Shown piece by piece: positions 36,295 through 44,187 of a stretch of DNA of 64,000 nucleotides. The notes beneath the pieces are model-generated. The model made no database searches and was not told where the DNA came from. It saw nothing but the letters and a program-made list of their open reading frames with translations. Position 1 is the stretch's first letter. The number at the start of each line of letters is the position of its first letter. The stretch comes from Bordetella sp. LUAb4 (lineage in GTDB: Bacteria > Pseudomonadota > Gammaproteobacteria > Burkholderiales > Burkholderiaceae_B), in NCBI RefSeq assembly GCF_021325795.1, contig NZ_JAHPZX010000004.1, positions 1 through 64,000 on the forward strand, given 5' to 3'. Both the position numbers and the translations under genes were made by a program.

Positions 36295-37068
36295 ATGCAA
36301 GCGAATGACGAGCGTGGCAACGGCAAAGTGGCGGTGGTGACGGGAGCGGGGAGCGGCATAGGCCGGGCAGTCGCACTGCAACTGCTGGGAGAGGGCTACC
36401 AGGTGGTGCTGGCGGGGCGCCGCGCGGATGCCTTGGAAGCGACGCGCGCCGCCGCCGGCACGGCGGCGCAACGCGCGATCGCGGTGCCTACCGACGTTTG
36501 CGTGGAGGCCTCCGTGCGCGATCTATTCGACGTGGTGCAGAGCCGCTGCGGCCGTCTGGACGTGCTGTTCAATAACGCCGGGCGCGGTGCGCCGGCGGTG
36601 CCCATCGAGGACTTGCCGGTGGATGTCTGGCGTAACGTGGTCGATACCAACCTGACCGGCATGTTCCTGTGCGCGCAGGCGGCCATCCGCATCATGAAGG
36701 CGCAACAGCCGCAAGGCGGCCGCATCATCAACAACGGTTCGATTTCCGCCCATGCGCCGCGGCCGTATTCGATCGCCTACACGGCCACCAAGCATGCGGT
36801 GACGGGGCTGACCAAGTCGATTTCGCTGGATACCCGGCAGTACAACATTGCCTGCGGCCAGATCGATATCGGCAATGCCGCGACGGAAATGACGGATCGC
36901 ATGGTCAAGGGTGTGCTGCAGCCGGATCACTCGGTCCGCGCCGAGCCGCGCATGGACGTGCAACACGTGGCCCGGGCGGTGGGCTCGATGGCTGCACTGC
37001 CGCTGGACACCAACGTGCAGTTCATGACCATCATGGCCACCAACATGCCGTTCGTGGGACGCGGCTGA
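36295..37068 (+). CDS. Short-chain dehydrogenase/reductase
   Basis: A 257-residue classical SDR: cofactor motif [14 protein letters not shown] at residues 14-27, NNAGRG, and the catalytic Ser (NGSIS) with Tyr/Lys in YTATK. The Arg pattern after beta-2 (LAGRRADAL) suggests NADP. The substrate is unknown. A strong AAGGAGG precedes the ATG. It is divergent from gmk and ends before two stacked hairpins. Confidence 0.9.
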   Translation: MQANDERGNGKVAVVTGAGSGIGRAVALQLLGEGYQVVLAGRRADALEATRAAAGTAAQRAIAVPTDVCVEASVRDLFDVVQSRCGRLDVLFNNAGRGAPAVPIEDLPVDVWRNVVDTNLTGMFLCAQAAIRIMKAQQPQGGRIINNGSISAHAPRPYSIAYTATKHAVTGLTKSISLDTRQYNIACGQIDIGNAATEMTDRMVKGVLQPDHSVRAEPRMDVQHVARAVGSMAALPLDTNVQFMTIMATNMPFVGRG

Positions 37069-37081
37069 CAGGGGACATGAA

Positions 37082-37112
37082 CAGGCCCGATTTCCAAGAG
37101 AAATCGGGCCTG
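37082..37112 (+). terminator. Hairpin after the SDR gene (first of two)
   Basis: CAGGCCCGATTT (37082-37093) pairs perfectly with AAATCGGGCCTG (37101-37112). No T-run follows, so on its own it may stabilise the 3' end rather than terminate. Confidence 0.65.
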
Positions 37113-37140
37113 GAATCAGGCCTGGATATCGACGGGATGA

Positions 37141-37172
37141 AGGCTCGGTTTCCTTGGAAACCGAGCCTTTTT
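37141..37172 (+). terminator. Rho-independent terminator after the SDR gene (second of two)
   Basis: AGGCTCGGTTTCC (37141-37153) pairs perfectly with GGAAACCGAGCCT (37156-37168) and is followed by TTTTT. It lies just before the 3' end of the convergent NlpC/P60 gene. Confidence 0.92.
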
Positions 37173-37201
37173 CACACCACCAGCTATCCTGGACGGTGAA
37201 T

Positions 37202-37828
37202 TCAGCGGTTGGCGACCTGTACCTGCTGGTTCTCGCCAGGGCTCAGATAGCGCCGGGCGCCATTGAAGTGCTTGGCCCAGTACGACGTATCCAGATCATC
37301 GACGCGCACGGTCGCCCCGCGGGTGGGCGCATGCACGAACTGGTTGTCGCCAATGTAGATGCCGACGTGCGAGGTGCGGTAGCTGACCACTTTCTTGGCT
37401 TTCTTGCCCTTGCCCTTGCGGGAGGTCGTGGTGCTGCCGAAGAAGACCAGGTCGCCCGGCTGCAATTGGGCGACGCTGATGGGCTTGCCTTCGCTTTGCT
37501 GCGAAGCCGCATGGTGGGGCAACGCCACGCCAGCGACTTCCTTGAAGACGTAGGCGACCAGGCCGCTGCAGTCGAAGCCGCCATCCGAACCATCGCCGCC
37601 CCAGGAATAGGGCGTACCGATGGCGTCCAGCCCAGCTTCGACGACACGGTCGCGCAGGGTGGGAACGGTGGGGACATTATTGGGGGACAGGCCTTGCAGG
37701 TTACCGAGGGCCTCGGTAACGATCATGGCGTTCGCGGCGGCCGGAATCGCGGCCAAAGCGGCGATGGACAGGCAGGCTGCGGTCAACAGGGTACGGGGGA
37801 GAGATGCTCTTCTCGTCGGCGGCGTCAT
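37202..37828 (-). CDS. NlpC/P60 family peptidoglycan endopeptidase
   Basis: A 208-residue exported cysteine peptidase. The signal peptide covers about residues 1-34 (ends PAAANA). The NlpC/P60 domain follows with PYSWGGDGSDGGFDCSGLVAYVF (catalytic Cys), SHVGIYIGDNQFVHAPTRG (catalytic His and third residue), and a Lys/Gly-rich loop KGKGKKAKK in between. It should cut murein stem peptides in the periplasm. No lipobox is seen. Confidence 0.93.
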   Translation of the reverse strand: MTPPTRRASLPRTLLTAACLSIAALAAIPAAANAMIVTEALGNLQGLSPNNVPTVPTLRDRVVEAGLDAIGTPYSWGGDGSDGGFDCSGLVAYVFKEVAGVALPHHAASQQSEGKPISVAQLQPGDLVFFGSTTTSRKGKGKKAKKVVSYRTSHVGIYIGDNQFVHAPTRGATVRVDDLDTSYWAKHFNGARRYLSPGENQQVQVANR

Positions 37829-37888
37829 AACTTCACTTCAGAAAATGGAGTGCTAATGGCGTGGCTTCAACAACGTTCAAGCCGGCGA

Positions 37889-37980
37889 AGGTACTGAATT
37901 CGGGGTACTGCCAAGGGGGTACTGCTGGGTCGTACTGGTACTCGTCTTACCGGTGCTGCGGGGTACTGCGAGGGGTACTC
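37889..37980. repeat. Clustered GGGTACTG repeats upstream of the NlpC/P60 gene
   Basis: The string GGTACTG or GGGTACT(G/C) occurs at about 37889, 37903, 37918, 37961 and 37973, with a GTACTGGTACT in between. The spacing is irregular, so this may be a decayed minisatellite or a set of binding sites. It lies 60-150 bp upstream of the NlpC/P60 start codon. Confidence 0.55.
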
Positions 37981-38308
37981 GGGGACGTGCTCAGTGCATA
38001 CAGCCACTGTCAGGCACGAGACGTGAATCGCAATAAATTCAGCCTATGCAGCCGATACGAAATCACTAAGTGGGTCGGATTATATACCATTGAAAGATTG
38101 TTACGCTTATATTCTTATTCTGCGTACTTCAGGGATTTCCCGCGTATGTTCTGACAAGTGGCTGGCAAATAGGGGTCGGATTGTCATCAAAAGGACGTCT
38201 GAATTTAACGAAGTTGTCAGCTTGTTTCAGGGTTCCATGTAATTTCTTCCGAGATATTTCGGCGTTCATTTGTACTTTCGGGACTTTTCCGACACCGTAT
38301 GACCGGGC

Positions 38309-38333
38309 GGCGGAAGGCCCGTGGGCCTCCGCC
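38309..38333 (-). terminator. Hairpin after the TonB receptor gene
   Basis: GGCGGAAGGCCC (38309-38320) pairs with GGGCCTCCGCC (38323-38333) with one bulged base. It lies 17 bp beyond the stop of the minus-strand receptor gene. There is no T-run, so strength is uncertain. Confidence 0.5.
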
Positions 38334-38349
38334 TATGACGCCTGCTTAT

Positions 38350-40620
38350 TTAGAAACTGGCGCGCATGCCCACCATCACCGCCCGTCCGCCTTCCGGCGC
38401 CACGTCCCGCAGGACCGACGTGGCGTAGCGGATTTCCTGGTTGGTCAGGTTGATTCCCCTCAAGTAGGCCAGCCATTGCGTCTGGCCCACCTTGAAGGCG
38501 TAGCTGGCGTTGGCGTCGAGCCGGTAGTAGCCGGTCGTGGACGTGTCGTTGTCCGGCCGGCGATGTTGGGCGAAGGCCTTGGTCACCGACACGCCGGCGC
38601 CCCAGGGGCCGTAGGTGTAGTCCAGGCCCACGCCCAAGCGCAGCGGCGGAATGCGCGGCAGCGGCTCGCCGGTGTTGCTGTTGCGGGCGTGCGTGTAGTC
38701 GCCCGACAGGTTGAGGTCCAGCGCGTGACCGCCGCTTTCCAGCACGCGCATCGAGGTGTCCGCCTCGAAGCCGTAGAAGTCCGCGGGCACGGCGCGGTAA
38801 ACGGCCTGGGACAGGGCGTCGTCCGCGCCGGGCGGCACGATTGCGCCATCATCGTCGGCGAACAGGCCCGTATTGGCTTCGGTGATGTAGTTGCGGAAGT
38901 GCGTATAGAACACACCGAAGTTGCCCTTGTTGGGCCCATTCTTGTAGCGCAGTCCCAGATCGCCGGAATAGGAACGTTCCTTGTTCAGGCCGGGATCGCC
39001 GATCAGGTACTGGCCGGTGGCTTCGTGCGGCCCGTTGGCGTACAGCTCATAGAACGTCGGCGCGCGTTCGGTATAGGCGGCGTTGGCCGCCACGGACCAG
39101 CGGCTGTCCAGCTTGTAGATGGCGCCCAGGGCGAAGCTGCCCGCCGTGAAGTCGCGCTTGGCGGCGCCGAGGAAACGATCGTTGCCGCCGGCCGAGGGAT
39201 CGAGACGCGTGTATTCCAGGCGTCCGCCCGCGCTCAGCGTCAGGCGCTCGTTGACCTTCCATTCCTCCAGGGCGAACAGGGCGAAGTTGTTGGTGTCGGT
39301 CGAGGGCACCAAGGCCTCGTCGCCGAGCGCGGAGAACTGCGTCTGGCTGATCTGCAGGCCGATCGACCCGCTGACCGGACCCAGGTCGCGATGGCGCGCC
39401 TCGATGCGGGCTTCATAGCCACGGTTCTTGAAGATGGTACCGGTTTCGCCGTCGTCCACTTCCTTGTGCTGGTAGTCGGTGTAGGCGAAGTCCGCCTTCA
39501 TGCTTTTGAAGAAGCCGTCGAGGTCGCGGATTTCGCCGCTGGCACCGAAGCGGTTCTGGCGCATTTTCAGGCGCACGGAATCCTCGGCCACCGAGCCGTA
39601 GTCGGAATCGTAGCCGCTGTAGGACAGGCCGGCGTAGCCGCTGTCGCCGGTCCAGGACATGCCCACGCCACCGCCATGCACGCTGCCGTCGCTATTGGGC
39701 AGGTGATCGCGCGGACCATTGTCGCCGTCGTCGTTCTGGCCGCGGATGTTGCTGGAGTCCGCATAGCCGGGGATGCGCAGTTCGTGCGTCCTGCGGGTGT
39801 AGGCATCGGCGCGGATGGCGAATTTGCCGTCGCCGCCTTCCACCTGCACGGCACCGCTGCGGTCGTCGTTGGCGCCGCCCCAGTCGCCCTGGGCGGTGCC
39901 GTGGATGCCGTCGATGGGTTCTTTGGGAATGCGGTCGTCCAGCACGTTGACCACGCCGCCGACGGCATTGCCGCCGTAAAGCAGGGCGGCGGGGCCGCGG
40001 ATCACTTCAATGCGGCCGGCGCTGATGGGGTCGATCGGCACGGCGTGGTCGAACGACAGTGACGACGCGTCGACGGAACCCAGGCCGTTGTTCATGATGC
40101 GGATGCGGTCGCCGTCCAGGCCGCGGATGATGGGGCGTCCGACCATGGGGCCATAGGTGGTGGTCGACACACCGGGCAGGCCGTTGAGCGTCTGGCCCAG
40201 CGTCCCCTCGCGGCGCAGGTCGAGCGCCTTGCCTTCGAGGACGGACGTTGGCGACGTCAGCGCATCATTGCCCAGCGGATTGCCGGTGATGATGATCGGA
40301 GACAGGTCGGTGGTGGGCGAAGGAGTGGCTGAGGTAGTGGGCGAATTCGCGGGTGAATTCGTGGGTGAATTTTTCGGCGAGGTGGCGGATGACGTGGTGG
40401 TGCGTGCGGACGGCGCGGTGGCGGCGGCCGGGGCGGGTGCCGAGGCGGCGCCGGGCGCGCTTTGGGCCCAGGCCGCAGGCGAGACCCAGCACAGCGCCAG
40501 GGCTAGCGGAGTAAGGGCGCCGAGACGGCGGGTGGATTGCGCCAGGCGCACAGCGCGGCGCGCCGGCAGGGCGTGGGCGGTGGCGGTGGCGGATGAGAAG
40601 GGGGAGGGCACGAAGGACAT
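38350..40620 (-). CDS. znuD: TonB-dependent outer membrane receptor, ZnuD-like (probable zinc uptake)
   Basis: A 756-residue TonB-dependent receptor. A signal region runs to about AAWAQS, followed by an Ala/Pro then Ser/Thr/Asn/Pro-rich linker (about 60-105, with NSP repeats), the TonB box/plug (SPIIITGNPLG; RPIIRGLDGDRIRIMNNG; SFDHAVPIDPISAGRIEVIRGPAALLYGGNAVGGVVNVLDDRIP) and a 22-strand barrel ending in Phe. The plug sequence and the ERAPTFYELYANGPHEATGQY segment match ZnuD-type zinc receptors as I know them. The His/Asp-rich loop around HLPNSDGSVHGGG would suit metal capture. ATG 40620 is used; upstream in-frame starts are not ATG. Zinc specificity is inferred. Confidence 0.88.
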   Translation of the reverse strand: MSFVPSPFSSATATAHALPARRAVRLAQSTRRLGALTPLALALCWVSPAAWAQSAPGAASAPAPAAATAPSARTTTSSATSPKNSPTNSPANSPTTSATPSPTTDLSPIIITGNPLGNDALTSPTSVLEGKALDLRREGTLGQTLNGLPGVSTTTYGPMVGRPIIRGLDGDRIRIMNNGLGSVDASSLSFDHAVPIDPISAGRIEVIRGPAALLYGGNAVGGVVNVLDDRIPKEPIDGIHGTAQGDWGGANDDRSGAVQVEGGDGKFAIRADAYTRRTHELRIPGYADSSNIRGQNDDGDNGPRDHLPNSDGSVHGGGVGMSWTGDSGYAGLSYSGYDSDYGSVAEDSVRLKMRQNRFGASGEIRDLDGFFKSMKADFAYTDYQHKEVDDGETGTIFKNRGYEARIEARHRDLGPVSGSIGLQISQTQFSALGDEALVPSTDTNNFALFALEEWKVNERLTLSAGGRLEYTRLDPSAGGNDRFLGAAKRDFTAGSFALGAIYKLDSRWSVAANAAYTERAPTFYELYANGPHEATGQYLIGDPGLNKERSYSGDLGLRYKNGPNKGNFGVFYTHFRNYITEANTGLFADDDGAIVPPGADDALSQAVYRAVPADFYGFEADTSMRVLESGGHALDLNLSGDYTHARNSNTGEPLPRIPPLRLGVGLDYTYGPWGAGVSVTKAFAQHRRPDNDTSTTGYYRLDANASYAFKVGQTQWLAYLRGINLTNQEIRYATSVLRDVAPEGGRAVMVGMRASF

Positions 40621-40756
40621 GCGTGGATCCGCGGTAAATGAGCAAGCAGGTAAGAGGGCGCGGCGCAAGCAGCAGATCGCGCCAGCCTGGCCGGCTATTC
40701 ATTGCCGGGAAGGCTGGCGATCAGGCGCTGACGCCGAGTAAGACCGAGCTGCGTTC

Positions 40757-40931
40757 GACGGTGCCGGGTTAACGGGGTCGAGTTAGCGGGGCGAGTTGAC
40801 GGTGCCGGGTTAACGGGGTCGAGTTAGCGGGGCGAGTTGACGGTGCCGGGTTAACGGGGTCGAGTTAGCGGGGCGAGTTGACGGGGTCGAGTCAACGGTG
40901 CCGAGTTAACGGTGTCGAGTTAACGGTGCCG
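40757..40931. repeat. Three perfect 41-bp repeats plus decayed copies upstream of the receptor gene
   Basis: Exact copies lie at 40757-40797, 40798-40838 and 40839-40879; shorter, altered copies continue to about 40931. Each 41-bp unit itself is made of three related 13-14 bp parts starting GTTAAC, GTTAGC and GTTGAC followed by a G-rich segment. The array sits in the spacer between the small Cys/His protein gene and the receptor gene, about 140 bp upstream of the receptor start. Confidence 0.9.
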
Positions 40932-40942
40932 GAAGTGGGCTC

Positions 40943-41515
40943 TTACGCTTGCGCGGGCGGGGCGCGCGGCAGGATCCACGGGCTGCGCGCGAGCAGGGCG
41001 GGGCGCGGCGTAGGGACGACGTGGGGAAGCAGGGAGGGCGGCGGCAACGCCAGCAGCGGGGCCGGCGTTAGAACATGGTCGAGAACCTGCCACTCGTCGC
41101 AAGTGTGGCAATGGGCATCGGGACCTTGGCCGTCGTCATCGTCGGTCGCGGCAATCGCGGCATCCGCGTGATAGGCGGTATCGCCCGTGATTGAAGCGCT
41201 GTCGATGTTCGAAGCGATGTCGACGTTCGAAGCAGTGTGGACGTTCGAAGCGATGTCGACGTTAGAAGCAGTGTCGACGTTCGAAGCGATGTCGATGTTC
41301 GAAGCAATGTCGACGTTCGGCCTACCGGCTGCTTTCGAAGCGGTTCCCGTCGCCGTTTGCAGCGCGGCCAGCACGCGTAGCGGCGCGTGACCCAGGTGGG
41401 TCATCGCATGCAATGTGGCGCCGACCGGCGTGAGCACCAGCATCAGCACCGCCCAAGCCAGCAGCGCTGCATGGCAGCGCGCTAGCGGATGTGGACGGTG
41501 GCGTCGGGGCTTCAT
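40943..41515 (-). CDS. Small Cys/His-containing membrane-associated protein with hexapeptide repeats, upstream of the TonB receptor
   Basis: A 190-residue protein I do not firmly recognise. One N-terminal hydrophobic segment (AALLAWAVLMLVLTPVGA, about residues 16-33) is followed by HAMTHLGH, then a repeat of Asn-(Val/Ile)-Asp-Ile-Ala-Ser type (seven copies, about residues 66-107), an Asp-rich stretch, the cluster HCHTCDEWQVLDH, and a Pro-rich tail. The Cys/His cluster could bind metal; it resembles small proteins (DUF2946-like) found next to TonB receptors, but this is unverified. The ATG at 41515 is used; a GTG at 41572 would add 19 residues. It may be co-transcribed with the ZnuD-like gene. 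Confidence 0.65.
   Translation of the reverse strand: MKPRRHRPHPLARCHAALLAWAVLMLVLTPVGATLHAMTHLGHAPLRVLAALQTATGTASKAAGRPNVDIASNIDIASNVDTASNVDIASNVHTASNVDIASNIDSASITGDTAYHADAAIAATDDDDGQGPDAHCHTCDEWQVLDHVLTPAPLLALPPPSLLPHVVPTPRPALLARSPWILPRAPPAQA
41193..41318. repeat. Seven 18-bp in-frame repeats in the Cys/His protein gene
   Basis: The 18-bp unit GAAGCGATGTCGACGTTC and close variants repeat seven times without gaps, encoding Asn-Val-Asp-Ile-Ala-Ser-like hexapeptides on the minus strand. Differences between units are mostly single bases. The unit is a multiple of three and so can vary in number without frameshift. Confidence 0.93.
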
Positions 41516-41662
41516 TACGGGCACTGGAAGAGAAGACGGCGGGCGGTCGCGGCCGCTAAGCCGTAACGACACGGCAGGGAGCGGAAGGGAATCCCGATGT
41601 GTCCGGGCTTCAGCCGATGGCGTGAATGTCCATTAACAAGAAGCCAGGATCGTGAAATTTTC

Positions 41663-41680
41663 GTAATGATATATTATTTC
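41663..41680. promoter_or_regulatory. AT-rich imperfect palindrome, candidate Zur box
   Basis: GTAATGATATATTATTTC pairs at 7 of 9 positions around its centre and recalls the A/T-rich palindromes bound by Zur. It lies in the only AT-rich part of the spacer, 148 bp upstream of the Cys/His protein gene that precedes the ZnuD-like receptor. No experimental or database support. Confidence 0.4.
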
Positions 41681-41800
41681 ACTTCGCTTTGGGTCCTTAT
41701 ATCAGGGGTCCGTATTCCTGGCCCAAATCGCGGTTCAACACACTGACCACTGTCAGACCTGCATCAGATGCATCAGATGCGTCAGTTGGGGCGGATATCG

Positions 41801-41884
41801 CAGATACCGCAGATACCAGATACCAGATACCAGATAAGGCAGATACGGCAGATACGGCAGATACGGCAGATACGCCAGTTGCAC
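41801..41884. repeat. CAGATAC minisatellite
   Basis: A run of 7-bp (CAGATAC) and 9-bp (CAGATACGG) units, including three nearly exact 9-bp copies around 41840-41870. It lies about 220 bp upstream of the first bestrophin-like gene. Confidence 0.8.
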
Positions 41885-42107
41885 CAGATACGCCAGTTTC
41901 ACCAGATGCGTTGGCTGTGTCGCTGGCATGGCGTAGCAACGCTGCACAGCGACGCACGGCAGCTCTCCTGGCGCCTACAATGGCGCGGGCGGCGTACGCC
42001 AGCCGCCGGCCATGCCGACGCCCCGGGCGGTTCGCAACCCCGGGCGCGCCGGCGGGCATCCTTCTTCCTGGGTGGCCCGGCGCGGCTGCCCGTGTGGGTG
42101 TTCCTTC

Positions 42108-43031
42108 ATGATCGTTCGTCCCAAGACTACCTGGTTCCGGATGCTGTTCGTCTGGCACGGGTCGGTGCTCAATCGCATCCTGGCGCCGCTGTTCATCAAC
42201 TTCCTGCTGGGTCTGCTGGCGGTCTGGGGCGCGACCCATGCGGCGCATTTCTTTCCGCATTTGAATCCGGTGCCGTTTTCCCTGATCGGCGTGGCACTGG
42301 CGATCTTCGTCAGCTTTCGCAACAACGCCTGCTATGCGCGCTATTGGGAAGCTCGCATGCTGTGGGGCGGCATGAAGAACCAGGTGCGCGACTTCGCGCG
42401 TTTCGTCATCACGATTCCTGGCCTGCACAAGGACGACCCGCAAGTCACCCGGGCCCTGAATCTGATGGTGGCCTTCGTCTACACGCTCAAACACCAGCTG
42501 CGCGATACCGATCCGCGCGCCAACCTGGCGCGCCTGCTCGATGCGGATCTGGTTGAAGAGATCCTGCGGCGCGACTGCCGGCCGCAATACGTGCTGGAAT
42601 GCCTGCAGCAGCACTTGGTGGCGTGGCATGGCCAGGGACGCTATGGCGACATCCTGCTGGAATCGGGGCTGCGCAAGCTGGACACCTTGAATGGCGTGCT
42701 GGGCGGCTGTGAGCGCATACGCGGCACGCCCTTGCCCTATGCGTATGACGTGCTGCTGCATCGCACGACCTACTTCTACTGCGCACTGTTGCCCTTCGGC
42801 CTGGTTGGCAGCATAGGCGTGGCGACCCCGGTGATTTCCGTATTCATCGCGTACGCCTTCCTTGCCTGGCACGCCATCGCCAGCGAGCTGGAAGATCCCT
42901 TCGGCGAGGAGCCCAACGACCTGGCGTTGGCCGCGCTGGCGGTCGACGCTGAACGCGCGCTGCGCCAGGCCGTGGACGCGCCGGATATGCCGCCCCGCGT
43001 GCAACCGGACGGATGTTTCCGCTTGCGCTGA
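42108..43031 (+). CDS. Bestrophin-like (UPF0187) membrane protein, copy 1
   Basis: A 307-residue bestrophin family protein. Bacterial bestrophins form pentameric ion channels. Family features: IVRPKTTWFRMLFVWHGSVL at the start, two early membrane segments, SFRNNACYARYWEAR-x-LWG, and a later membrane pair ending before ASELEDPFGEEPNDLAL, a conserved acidic signature. ATG 42108 starts the family sequence. A close paralogue follows after 133 bp. Confidence 0.92.
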   Translation: MIVRPKTTWFRMLFVWHGSVLNRILAPLFINFLLGLLAVWGATHAAHFFPHLNPVPFSLIGVALAIFVSFRNNACYARYWEARMLWGGMKNQVRDFARFVITIPGLHKDDPQVTRALNLMVAFVYTLKHQLRDTDPRANLARLLDADLVEEILRRDCRPQYVLECLQQHLVAWHGQGRYGDILLESGLRKLDTLNGVLGGCERIRGTPLPYAYDVLLHRTTYFYCALLPFGLVGSIGVATPVISVFIAYAFLAWHAIASELEDPFGEEPNDLALAALAVDAERALRQAVDAPDMPPRVQPDGCFRLR

Positions 43032-43164
43032 CCCGGCCTGGCGCATTCACGGAAATTGGCACGCGCCAGATCGGAAACGTCTGATTCACCCCGGTAAGGG
43101 GCGATTCTATATTCGCGATTCCAGCCACAAGATTCGTGGTGTGGCCACTACGCGAGTTCATTCC

Positions 43165-44088
43165 ATGATCGTTCGTTCCAAGACGACTTGGATCAGACTG
43201 CTGTTTTCCCGGCACGGTTCAATGTTCAAGTACATTGCCGCGCCACTGAGCCTGAATCTGCTGCTGGCTCTGTTGGCGGTTTATGGGGAACACGTCGATC
43301 CCATTTGTTTCATGCACGTGAGCCCCATTCCTTTCTCGTTGATCGGGGTGGCGCTGGCGATATTCGTCGCTTTCCGCAATAACGTCTGCTATGCGCGCTT
43401 TTGGGAAGCGCGCACACTCTGGGGCACCATGAAGAACACGGCGCGCGATCTTGCGCGCTTCTTCATCACCGCACCGGATCTGCCCAAGGACGATCCTGGC
43501 GTCAAACGGGCCATCAACCTGCTGGCGGTCTTTCCTTACGCGCTCAAGCATCAGTTGCGTGGCACCGATCCACGTCCCAGCCTGACCCGCCTGTTGGACC
43601 AGGAACTGGCGCTGGATATCCTGCGGCGTGAATGCCGCGCGCAGTATGTGTTGGAGTTGCTGCAGCAACAGCTGGTGCAGTGGCATCGGGAGGGGCGTTA
43701 CGGGGACGTGCTGCTGACCGCCGGGCTGCAGCGACTGGACGTCCTGAGCGGCGTTCTCGGTGGCTGCGAACGGATACGGGGCACGCCGGTCCCTTACCCC
43801 TATGATGTGCTGCTGCATCGAACGACGCACGTCTACTGCGCCGTGCTGCCTTTCGGACTGGTCGGCAGCCTGAGCTGGGCCACGCCGTTCATTTCCGTGT
43901 TCATTGCGTATGCCTATCTGGCCTGGCACGCCATCGCGACGGAGCTGGAAGAGCCTTTCGGCGAAGAGCCCAACGATCTGGCCCTGGCGGCGATGGCGGT
44001 CGACACCGAACGCGCGCTGCGCCAGGCCGTCGACGCCGTCGTCCTGCCGGCGCGTTTGACGCCGGACCGGCAATTCAGGCTGCATTGA
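43165..44088 (+). CDS. Bestrophin-like (UPF0187) membrane protein, copy 2
   Basis: A 307-residue paralogue of the previous gene, equal in length and alignable over its whole length (IVRSKTTWIRLLFSRHGSM; AFRNNVCYARFWEARTLWG; ELEEPFGEEPNDLAL). The two differ mainly in the first membrane hairpin and in the helix following FFITAPDLPKDDPG. ATG 43165 is in the same TTCATTCCATGATCGTTCG-like context as copy 1, supporting tandem duplication. They could form mixed or separate channels. Confidence 0.92.
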   Translation: MIVRSKTTWIRLLFSRHGSMFKYIAAPLSLNLLLALLAVYGEHVDPICFMHVSPIPFSLIGVALAIFVAFRNNVCYARFWEARTLWGTMKNTARDLARFFITAPDLPKDDPGVKRAINLLAVFPYALKHQLRGTDPRPSLTRLLDQELALDILRRECRAQYVLELLQQQLVQWHREGRYGDVLLTAGLQRLDVLSGVLGGCERIRGTPVPYPYDVLLHRTTHVYCAVLPFGLVGSLSWATPFISVFIAYAYLAWHAIATELEEPFGEEPNDLALAAMAVDTERALRQAVDAVVLPARLTPDRQFRLH

Positions 44089-44136
44089 AGGACGCGCGCC
44101 GGCATAAGTACATAGTCACTCGGTATTTTTCCCTTG

Positions 44137-44182
44137 CGCCTCGCGCTGCAAGAATCCGCTCTTTAAGCGGACGCGCGAGGCG
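44137..44182 (+). promoter_or_regulatory. Leader hairpin that covers the metN Shine-Dalgarno sequence
   Basis: Outer stem CGCCTCGCGC (44137-44146) with GCGCGAGGCG (44173-44182), ten perfect pairs; inner stem CCGCT (44156-44160) with AGCGG (44166-44170). The right outer arm contains GAGG (44177-44180), which is the probable Shine-Dalgarno for the metN ATG at 44188. Folding would block translation, so this may be a translational control element. It does not match a riboswitch class I can name. Confidence 0.6.
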
Positions 44183-44187
44183 TATCG

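Larger units (their letters stand above)
37829..38349. other. Gene-free region with GGGTACTG repeats and an AT-rich stretch
   Basis: 521 bp between the start of the NlpC/P60 gene and the end of the TonB receptor gene (both on the minus strand). It contains a cluster of short GGGTACTG-type repeats near the NlpC promoter side (37889-37980) and an AT-richer part (about 38030-38280), and ends with a long hairpin after the receptor gene. No convincing gene was found; a 97-residue frame at 37861-38154 has no recognisable features. Confidence 0.5.
41516..42107. other. Intergenic region with a possible Zur site and a CAGATAC minisatellite
   Basis: 592 bp between the divergent Cys/His protein gene and the first bestrophin-like gene. 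It contains an AT-rich palindrome-like site (41663-41680) and a short tandem repeat (about 41801-41884). An open frame over 41689-42111 is repeat-driven and not accepted as a gene. Confidence 0.5.

Noticed and set aside
41573-41636. Longer start (GTG 41572) of the Cys/His protein
   Set aside because: Adds 19 residues without a ribosome binding site and places charged residues before the membrane segment; not excluded but less likely.
41801-41884. CRISPR-like array
   Set aside because: Units are 7-9 bp without unique spacers, so this is a minisatellite. The 41-bp repeats at 40757 also have no spacers.
41689-42111. 140-residue plus-strand frame over the CAGATAC minisatellite
   Set aside because: Open only because the repeat lacks stops; overlaps the start of the bestrophin-like gene; no ribosome binding site.
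44137-44182. Known SAM riboswitch class upstream of metN
   Set aside because: The stem layout does not match any SAM class that I can recall with confidence; kept only as an unnamed leader hairpin.
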